DNA of 64,000 bases from Paguma larvata (taxonomy: Eukaryota; Chordata; Mammalia; Carnivora; Viverridae). Position numbers and translations under genes: made by a program. The DNA lies in NCBI GenBank assembly GCA_030068075.1, contig CM057824.1, positions 128,764,414 to 128,828,413 of the forward strand, in the 5' to 3' direction. The notes beneath the pieces are model-generated. The model searched no databases, was not told the DNA's origin, and was given only the letters and a program-made list of their open reading frames with translations. Positions within the stretch are counted from its first letter, which is position 1. Every line of letters starts with the position of its first letter. Below are positions 57,047 through 64,000 of the stretch, piece by piece.

Positions 57047-57254
57047 TGGGTCGCCTGGGGGGCTCAGTCAGTTAAGTCTCTTAACTCTTGATTTGGCTCA
57101 GGTCATATCTCAGGGTTCATGAGATCGAGCCCTGTGTCTGGCTCTGCACTGATAGCATGGAGCCTGCTTGGAATTCTCTCTGTCTCTCTCTCTGTCCCTC
57201 TCCCTCTGCCTTGTTCTCTTTCTCTCTCAAAATAAATATATAAACATTGATAAA
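57047..57254 (+). mobile_element. Older SINE subfamily copy, sense
   Basis: Head GGGTCGCCTGGGGGGCTCAG, then the longer TTAACTCTTGATTTGGCTC block, ending AATAAATATATAAACATTG. Flanks at 57027-57046 and 57255-57274 (both ending GTTAGATTTT) form a 20-bp duplication with three differences. Confidence 0.93.
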
Positions 57255-57477
57255 AAGATACTTTGTTAGATTTTCTCCAGCAAAAGCCCATAGCCTTTAT
57301 GTTATTATAATAAATAAAAGGACTATGTAGAATTCACAGTTTTGATTTAATTTCTGAATCCTTTAGGATTTTCCCTGTGAAGTACTATTGCGAACTCTGT
57401 CTTAAAGTAATGGCTAAGAATTATCTATGAGCTGACCTTAACATATTTCTGGTAAAATCTAATTTCCAAATCATATT

Positions 57478-57869
57478 TGTGATGGTTGGTTTTATGTGTC
57501 AATATGGCTGAGCCATGATGCCCAGATATGTGGTCAAACATTATTCTGGATGTTTCTGTGAGGTGTTTTTAAGAACATTAAGATTTAAATTGTGGACATT
57601 GAGTAAAACAGATTGGTCTCTGCTATGTGGGTGGGTCTATCCAATCAGATAAAGATCTGAGCAGAAGGAAAAACAGACCTGCTCCAGCAAGAAGGAATTC
57701 TGCCAGGAGACAGCCTTCTGACTTGAGCTGCAAGAAAGGCTCTTCCCTCGGTCTCCAGCCTGCCAGTCTCCACAGTGTGTGAGCCAATTCTTTAAAATAA
57801 ATCCCTCTCTCTTACACATTCCCACATGTCATATTGGTTCACTTTCTCTAAAAAACCCTGCCTAATATA
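57478..57869 (+). mobile_element. MLT2-type ERV-L LTR, sense
   Basis: Sense MLT2 landmarks: TGTGATGGTTGGTTTTATGT, GATGCCCAGATATGTGGTCA, ATTCTGGATGTTTCTGTGAG, TTGAGTAAAACAGATTGGTC, GGTCTCCAGCCTGCCAGTCT, TGTGAGCCAATTCTTTAAAA and AATAAA near 57799, ending ACCCTGCCTAATATA. About 390 bp with one internal deletion relative to the copy at 31362. No internal ERV genes are adjacent. Confidence 0.87.
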
Positions 57870-58922
57870 ATGTATTTAAAATTAGCTTAATGTTTGTCTG
57901 TCTCTTCATTACTTAGCTTGTTTCATTTCAATGGTAATCGAGAAACTTGTTTAATCTTGCTAAATTTTCTGTGTAAGAACATAAATTTTAATTTAGCAAT
58001 ACTTCATCAAATTATTAAAATAAATATTAATTTTCCTCCACTCGCATTAAGGTAAAGTTTTGCACCAACCACATTGGGTTAGCTTTGTTTAAATTTTTAC
58101 CCCAGAGGAAAGATCTTTCTAGTTTTCTCTTTGCTTTTACTCTAAATTATTTGAAAGTGCACAGTTTCATATAATTTTTCAAATTATATTTAACGAAATA
58201 TTGCTCCCACTTTAAAAAACTAAACAGATCAACAGTTTTTATTTTGTATCATTTTTGAAAGAATTACTATGATTTAATACTATGTAAAGATGTCATATGT
58301 AATAAAAGTTGAAAGACAGAAACCAGTGTCATAAAATTTGACCATTCGATAGGTATGTATAAACATAAGCATATTTTGACAGATGTAAAGTGTCAATTAT
58401 TTCCTGAAAGTAAATGATACTTTCTCTGTCACAACCAACAATAATGACACACAGACCAATGTGCTGTTGATAAGCAAAATAATTTATGAGAATGCATTTT
58501 CTATCTTGTCTATGAAGCATTGTCTTGAAAATTGCCAATCTTAGAGAAACATGAAAAATTTATTAGAAAAATAATTTCTTCCATTGACAGAAAATTTGTC
58601 ATAATTTTTAAAAATATGTAACCAGCAGGAATGTCTGCTTTTCATACTCCTGCATTTAACTTTAATAAATAACATTTCATTTTTAATATATACTGTGGTT
58701 TCCACTGTATGATTTATCACTTTTTTCAAATAATCTGTATAATTATGGCATATTAAAATATATGGCACTTTGTATAATAGTTGTCTTCTACTTAAGACTG
58801 TTGGCAAATCATTTGTTTTTAATTCAACTTTCTTTCCATCAAACACCTTCCCAAAAGATACAGCTATTTTTGTACAGCCTTTCAAGTCTTATCACAATTT
58901 ATTCTTTAATAAGTTTTCTAAT
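57870..58922. other. Non-coding AT-rich DNA
   Basis: No gene or repeat recognised. A 114-codon minus frame at 58541-58885 is Lys/Asn/Tyr-rich, as expected of AT-rich chance, and matches no family I know. Confidence 0.5.
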
Positions 58923-58939
58923 TTTAGTATTTATTTATT

Positions 58940-59194
58940 TATTTATTTGTTTATTTATTTATTTATTTATGTTTATTTATTTTTGTGGGAGAGACAGAGT
59001 GTGAGCAGGGGAGGGGCAGAGAGAGAGGGAGACACAGAATTGGAAGCAGGCTCCAGGCTCTGAGCTGTCAGCACAGAGCCCAACACAGGGCTTGAGCTCA
59101 CATCATGCATGACCTGAGCCAAAGTCAGATGCTTAACCGACTGAGCCGCCCAGGCTAAATAAATAGATATCCGTCCAGGCTAAATAAATAGATA
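58940..59194 (-). mobile_element. Feliform SINE with long TTTA tail and head duplication
   Basis: The (TTTA)n run at about 58928-58970 is the expanded tail. The body is near-consensus, though the B box is partly deleted. Beyond the head, CCAGGCTAAATAAATAGATA occurs twice at a 25-bp spacing (59150 and 59175). Outer flanks TTTAGTATTTATTTATT (58923-58939) and TTTAGTATCTATTCATT (59195-59211) look like the target duplication. Confidence 0.92.
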
Positions 59195-59211
59195 TTTAGT
59201 ATCTATTCATT

Positions 59212-59619
59212 ACTTTGTGATCCATGACACCAAAGTCAGAGTTATTTTCCACTTTCCTTTTGGACCGGTTTATGACAATTAGAAAATTCCCTTTATTCCA
59301 AATTGTCACAGCTTCATCGTGTTAACTTAAAGATAAACTTCACTGTTTAAAATATATATATATTTACCAAAGCGTGCTAGAAATATTTCCCTAGGTTTCC
59401 TCAAGAAACCGACAATAACTTGTTAGCAACCGTTTTGGCACAAATTGGATACTTACTTAATTTCCATCCATCAGAACCTGCAGCTTTACACAGGATGCAT
59501 TATTTCCAGACACTGTGATAACACTATCCTATTCTGGCTCAGTTTGTTTCTCCTCCTCTTCTGTCTTCACCAGGACAATCTTAGCTTTCCTGTTCTCTGA
59601 GCTCTAAAAGAAAGATGAG
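59212..59619. other. Non-coding, apparently single-copy DNA
   Basis: No gene or repeat recognised. Confidence 0.5.
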
Positions 59620-59832
59620 AGGCACCTGGGTGGCTCAGTCGGTTAAGCACCTGACTCCTGACTTCGGCTCAGTTCATGATTTCACAGTTTGTGGGTTCGA
59701 GCCCCCCATCAGGGCTCTGCACTGGCAGCACAGAGCCTTCTTGGAATTTTCTCTCTTCCTCTCTCTCTGCTCCTTCCTCATTCTCTCTCTCGCTCTTAAA
59801 AATGAAAAAAATAAACTTAAAATAAATAAATG
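59620..59832 (+). mobile_element. Older SINE subfamily copy, sense
   Basis: Head GAGGCACCTGGGTGGCTCAG, extended ACCTGACTCCTGACTTCGG block, B box GGTTCGAGCCCC intact, tail AAAAATAAACTTAAAATAAA. No clear duplication. Confidence 0.93.
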
Positions 59833-61046
59833 ACTGGCTTTCTAAAAAAATAAAGGTGAGATTTTAAGTTAAGAATTAGAGAAATATACTATGTATGGGA
59901 AACAACAATGTCTTCGTAGCCTCTTCATGTAAAAGTTTACAAAGCACAATGTTCTGAGAGTAATGGTGTTGGGATGCTGTTGAAACAGTGAAGTTTATCT
60001 ACTGTCTTTGGCATGTAGCTAAATCATTTGCATCTAAATGAAGCCCCCCCCCCACATTTAAACACACACGCATGCACACACACACACACACAAGCAATAT
60101 ATTAAATAAATAAAGTCACACAACTATTTTTTTGTATAAATTAAATTACAGGTTCACAGAGAAAATGTGCATAAACAACTCAGATTTTCTTCACAGAGGG
60201 AATCAATTACATTCCATATATGTTAAAGAAATCGGTTATTATATCAGAGAGTAAAAATATAAAGCATTAAAATCCATTTTGAAATAATATTGAACGCTTT
60301 CATGTATGAAAGAAAACTTCTATTATTTTCTTTGAAGGAAATTAAAATGAACTGGGCATTTTCTTTGCTTTGAGTTACTTAAAAATGAGTCAGAATATTC
60401 TTATGCAAACCACAATTTAAATATAGTGGCTAAAAATAATTATAAACGCATGTAAGGGATTGGAGGAAGTTTATTAGTGTCCTCGGCATCCCAATCAAAA
60501 ATATGTTTTCACAATTTATTTTACCTATTCCTTCATTTTGTAAATGGACTTAAATATGTCAATAGAGGGAATTAAAGTTTATATCACGTTAATAGCACTG
60601 TTGCAGAGTCTTTGTATAAGAAGGTCAGTAGAGACACTTTGATAAGGAAAATGAAAGCATTGAAAATGTTCTAAACAGGTTTGCTTATAAAAGAACAAAC
60701 AGTAAATAAGTAAAGAGAAGACAATAGCCGTGAAGGACATAGTTGGAACAATTTGAAGTACATTATTTGTTTGGGAGAAAAGAATGGTCTTTTAGATTTT
60801 TTTTTAAGTCTATTTTGAGACTTGGACAAGAAAAAAGAAAAAAAGACGATTTGAAAAATGGTTGAAAAATTTTTAATACTATTTTTGGCATTACAGAAAC
60901 CCTTCCTACTTTTACTCTACTGTAATTAATTCCCTTCTCTAATTAATCACGCCTGATAGCCTATGACATTCTAATTCTTATTTTCCTTCTTAAAGTAATT
61001 TTTGACCCTGCTTTTCTCACTCTGTATCCTTTGCGTGCTCTCCTTG
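59833..61046. other. Non-coding with interrupted CA repeat
   Basis: No gene. A C10 run (60044-60053) is followed by an interrupted CA repeat at 60062-60092. The rest is AT-rich. Confidence 0.5.
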
Positions 61047-61060
61047 GCAGCAAAACTTTT

Positions 61061-61114
61061 AACTATTTTTTAAATTATTTTGAGAGATAAAGAAAGAGCG
61101 AGCAGAGGAGGGGT

Positions 61115-61163
<49 letters not shown>

Positions 61164-61285
61164 CAAGCAGGATCCCCGCTGTCAGTGCAGAGCCCAATGC
61201 AGGGCTCAAACTCCGAAACTGTGAGATCCTGACCTGAGCCCAAATCAGGAGTTGGTTGCTGAACCGACTGAGTCCCCCAGGAGCC
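61061..61285 (-). mobile_element. SINE with expanded GA block, antisense
   Basis: Flanks GCAGCAAAACTTTT (61047-61060) and GCAGCAAAACATTTT (61286-61300) mark the insertion. The CT-rich middle has grown into a pure (AG)18 run at 61123-61158. Head side ACTGAGTCCCCCAGGAGCC. Confidence 0.93.
61123..61158. repeat. (AG)18 microsatellite in SINE
   Basis: 36 uninterrupted bases derived from the SINE CT-rich segment. Likely length-variable. Confidence 0.95.
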
Positions 61286-61300
61286 GCAGCAAAACATTTT

Positions 61301-61740
61301 TTTTTTTTTTTTTTTTGAGTAAACGCACATTGTCGCCACTTCTACTCTCTCCTCAGCCTCTCCCAATTTGGCTGTTCATCCACCAATCCACCGGAGTCTC
61401 TTCAGCTTCCCTGAACTAAATTAAATCATCACTTCTCAGGCCTGAACGAAGGTACAGTCCACAGTGCACAGGGCATTTCCTTCCCCTGGCTTGCACGGTT
61501 CTGCACCTGCTCTCAGCTTTCCTGCTGCCTTACTGGTACTCCTTCTAAAGTGTTTTTGCTGGTTTCTCTCCTTCATCTGCTAAGATAAATAGATAAATAT
61601 TTGTTTATAATATTAAATATAGTAATATTATAAATATATTGATAAATATATTAATTATAATTAATATTATTTAATATATAACATATACATAAATATATAT
61701 TTATCACAAATATACATTTATGTACGTATATTTATTCATG
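61301..61740. other. Non-coding, AT-rich at right
   Basis: No gene. 61580-61740 is an almost pure A/T tract of TAAATA/TATTTA motifs. Confidence 0.55.
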
Positions 61741-62236
61741 ACACTTGATAAGGATGATAAAGCAGGCTTTGTTCAAGGAGAATATCACAATAGGCATGGG
61801 GACCACTACAGCAGGATTTTGCTACAGGAGAGAGATTGTATTCAATTCCAAATACAACACAGGCAAGTGGGAATTTCTAGCCACAGAGCAAGATGGGAGT
61901 CACTGAATGGAAAATTATTAAGAGTAAGCATCAGAGTTAAGAGGAGATTCTGGCTAAACCAATTCAATATGATTTTTTGCTGAAGGCAGGCCATGGTGAT
62001 CAAATACCACTTGAGGGGTGGTGGAGAATGAGGAATCTAGTTAGATATTGGGGGTGATCAGATATCAAGGGATTCTAGCTAAACTGACTTGGGAGGATTC
62101 TTGCTAAAATTGAACAATGTGCAGATGAATTAAAAGTTGAAAAGTTAAGGATTAACGAAAAAATTCGGGAGACTGAGTAGAGTTTGGTAAAAGAAAGAAT
62201 CTTTGTCATGTCTAACTTCTAAACATTTGAATAGCT
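61741..62236. repeat. Possible unknown repeat with internal motif repeats
   Basis: GATTCTGGCTAAACC (61947), GATTCTAGCTAAACT (62071) and GGATTCTTGCTAAAATT (62095) are three versions of one motif. TGATCAAATA and TGATCAGATATC also recur. This suggests decayed internal duplication. I cannot assign a family. An LTR or other mammal-wide repeat is possible. Confidence 0.4.
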
Positions 62237-62255
62237 AAGATTAAGGGTAGAGTTG

Positions 62256-62473
62256 GGGTGCCTGGGTGGTTCAGTTGGTTGAGGGTCCAACTTCAGCTCA
62301 AGTCGTGATCTCACAGTTTGTGGTTTTGAGCCCCACCTCTGTCTCTGTGCTGACAGCGCAGAGCCTGGAGCCTGCTTTGGATTTTGTGTCTCCCTCTCTC
62401 TCTGCCCTAACCCTGTTCACACTCTGTTCTTCCTCTCTCTCTCTCGAAATAAATAAACATTAAAAAAAAAAAA
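62256..62473 (+). mobile_element. Feliform SINE, sense
   Basis: Head GGGTGCCTGGGTGGTTCAGT, tail AATAAATAAACATTAAAAAA. Flanks at 62237-62255 and 62474-62492 are a 19-bp duplication with three differences (both contain CTAAG/TTAAGG and end AGTTG). Confidence 0.94.
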
Positions 62474-62519
62474 AAGACTAAGGCTAAAGTTGAGGACTAG
62501 GCTAGGGTTAGGATTCACT

Positions 62520-62960
62520 CAGTCTTTGCTCTTTCTCTTCTTCTATGTAGCCACATCTGCTTGATGCCCTGACCATATCACAACTGTGCATGTCTCAAGT
62601 CTCCCTTCTGAACTCTAGCCCTATATCTGCCACCCTACTAATCTTCCTTTGATATTTAGGCTTTTCAAAGTACAAGAGCAAAACTAAACCTATGATATTT
62701 TCCCTTCCCCCAAACCAGCTTTAACATCAGCAATTTCATTGCTCAGGGCAAATCTGACAGCCCCCCCCCCCCCTTACTTTTCTCTTCTCACGGTCTCCAG
62801 GAATTACTTTGGCTCTTCTCCAGAACATATCCAAAACGTGACTAATTCTCACTCCCTTCATGTAGTCATCTCTTACCGGAATGACTGCAATAGACTTCAA
62901 AGAAGTCTTCCTGCCTTTTCCGTTCACCTCTTCCACTCTTCAACATGGCAAAATGAGCCT
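62520..62960 (+). mobile_element. Possible L2 relic, sense
   Basis: TTCTCACTCCCTTCATGTAG, ACTGCAATAGACTTCAAAGA and AGTCTTCCTGCCTTTTCCG, then AAAATGAGCCTTTAAAAATA, resemble a sense L2 internal segment. It contains a C13 run at 62761-62773. Confidence 0.4.
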
Positions 62961-64000
62961 TTAAAAATAGAAATAAACAAGATAAAATTATTCGCAACCA
63001 TGGTGTCAAGATGAAAATCCCACAAAACAGAAAGGTTAACTCACCCAGAACCTATGATTTTGAGAAGTATAGCTAAAACCCCACACATTACATGCCATAA
63101 ATATTTTTTGGACTCAGATAGAAATTAAATATAATTTTAGTAAAATATGGAAAGCATTAACATTATCTTACACTTTTGAAAAAATTAGATGCATTGTAGG
63201 ATCTAGAGTTACTGGTAATACACTTGGAGATAAGCAATTAAACTGCCTCATTTCAAAATGTTTATGACTGTTATTATTTTAATTGATCTCTGTAAAAACA
63301 TTGACCTAATGGAGCTACAGACATGTCTTTGGGCAGTCAATCCTTAGGTTTACAGCAGTATTGTATCTTGCCCTTCTATGGAAAAGTTATGGTTTACAAA
63401 AACTAGCAAAAGTGCTTCTCTCTGACCCACTCATGGAAAATATATATCAGTTATGCTGCTAAATATCAACACATATACTTCAACAGATGATGTACACGTC
63501 AGAAGTGACCTGTCGTACAACAGCAGGATTCTGTGCTAAAAATAAGCCCAGATATAAAAATACAGATGTATCTTTATTACAGATGGGATTCTGAATTGTC
63601 CTTAACTGTTGAAAATAGAAATAGATTAAAAAGCAAGATGACTCATTGTCTTGCATCCACGGCTTTGCAGTCTCTCCCAACATGTCTTTCAGTCACATAT
63701 ACACTGATGGGAGAAGCAGTGTGCTTTAGAACGAGAGTGCCCCACACTTGTAGCCAGAAGATCTGGGATACTATGCTGGTTTTCTAGCTCTAGGAGGAGC
63801 TAGAAATTCCTTAAAATCAATATAAAGAAAAAAACATCATCCACAGGAAATGACTTCAAAGTTAAACTGTAGGGATCTATGGAGAACTCTAAAAATGCAA
63901 CATATTCATGTTACTAATAATGATTTCCAATTGGCAAATGCTTTCAAAATTCAGGGGGAAGTGACAGCTGAATAGTGCTATCTAGTGTAATGCCCAAAAG
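62961..64000. other. Non-coding, apparently single-copy DNA
   Basis: No gene or repeat recognised to the end of the window. Short frames at 63480-63787 on both strands have no domain. Confidence 0.5.

Noticed and set aside
58040..58080. Mariner-like GTTTTGCACCAACC end
   Set aside because: A single short match with no partner inverted repeat.
58541..58885. 114-codon minus-strand frame
   Set aside because: Lys/Asn/Tyr/Phe-rich composition typical of AT-rich chance. It overlaps plus-strand frames equally without meaning, and no family is recognised.
1..64000. CRISPR arrays, operons, defence islands, phage or plasmid features
   Set aside because: The sequence is a vertebrate nuclear genome full of SINEs and LINEs. 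No regularly spaced repeats or compact gene arrays occur.

Overview
The window is mammalian nuclear DNA from a carnivoran, almost certainly a cat (Felidae) or a close feliform. The main evidence is 26 copies of one tRNA-derived SINE. In its sense orientation it opens near GGGGCGCCTGGGTGGCTCAG, carries pol III A-box and B-box sequences, has a CT-rich middle and ends in an AATAAA-rich tail. The GCTCTGTGCTGACAGCTCAG segment is the feliform version and differs from the dog and mustelid forms. I find no protein-coding gene, tRNA, rRNA, CRISPR array or operon. The open reading frames are short and come mainly from repeat sequence, from strands antisense to repeats, or from AT-rich chance. The window reads as a gene desert or the inside of a long intron. 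All family names rest on recalled consensus patterns, not on a database search.

Layout. 0.6-4.6 kb holds three antisense SINEs and a decayed plus-strand LINE-1 (ORF2 end plus 3' UTR). 6-13 kb is a dense nest: a twin-primed (5'-inverted) LINE-1 invaded by a chimeric SINE, a minus-strand LINE-1 3' end split by a Tigger-like DNA transposon, a second inverted LINE-1, and a long minus-strand LINE-1 ORF2 split by a SINE. 13-24 kb has L2 relics, including a recognisable reverse-transcriptase motif. A minus-strand LINE-1 that keeps its 5' UTR, ORF1 and endonuclease but lacks its 3' half sits inside L2 sequence. 26.3-26.8 kb is a well-bounded solo retroviral LTR. 27.8-28.7 kb is a cluster of three SINEs. 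31.4 and 57.5 kb carry two MLT2-type ERV-L LTRs in opposite orientation. 38.4-39.5 kb has a 96-bp AT-rich palindrome beside a probable class-II-like LTR. 41.6-43.5 kb is a plus-strand LINE-1 3' end with two SINEs. 45-49 kb and 54.8-56.4 kb hold L2 and MIR relics. 51.5-53.0 kb is an old internally deleted LINE-1. 56.4-62.5 kb carries five more SINEs and AT-rich sequence. Stretches between these are AT-rich, apparently single-copy DNA in which I see no gene.

The parts do not work together as a pathway. They are a stratified record of insertions: L2, MIR and MLT2 first, then Tigger and old LINE-1, then carnivoran LINE-1, ERV LTRs and SINEs. Nesting and target-site duplications give the relative order. 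The most unusual points are a SINE carrying 43 bp of LINE-1 ORF2 inside its target-site duplications, the palindrome beside the putative LTR, a solo LTR with 47-bp U3 repeats, and a LINE-1 truncated at the wrong end.
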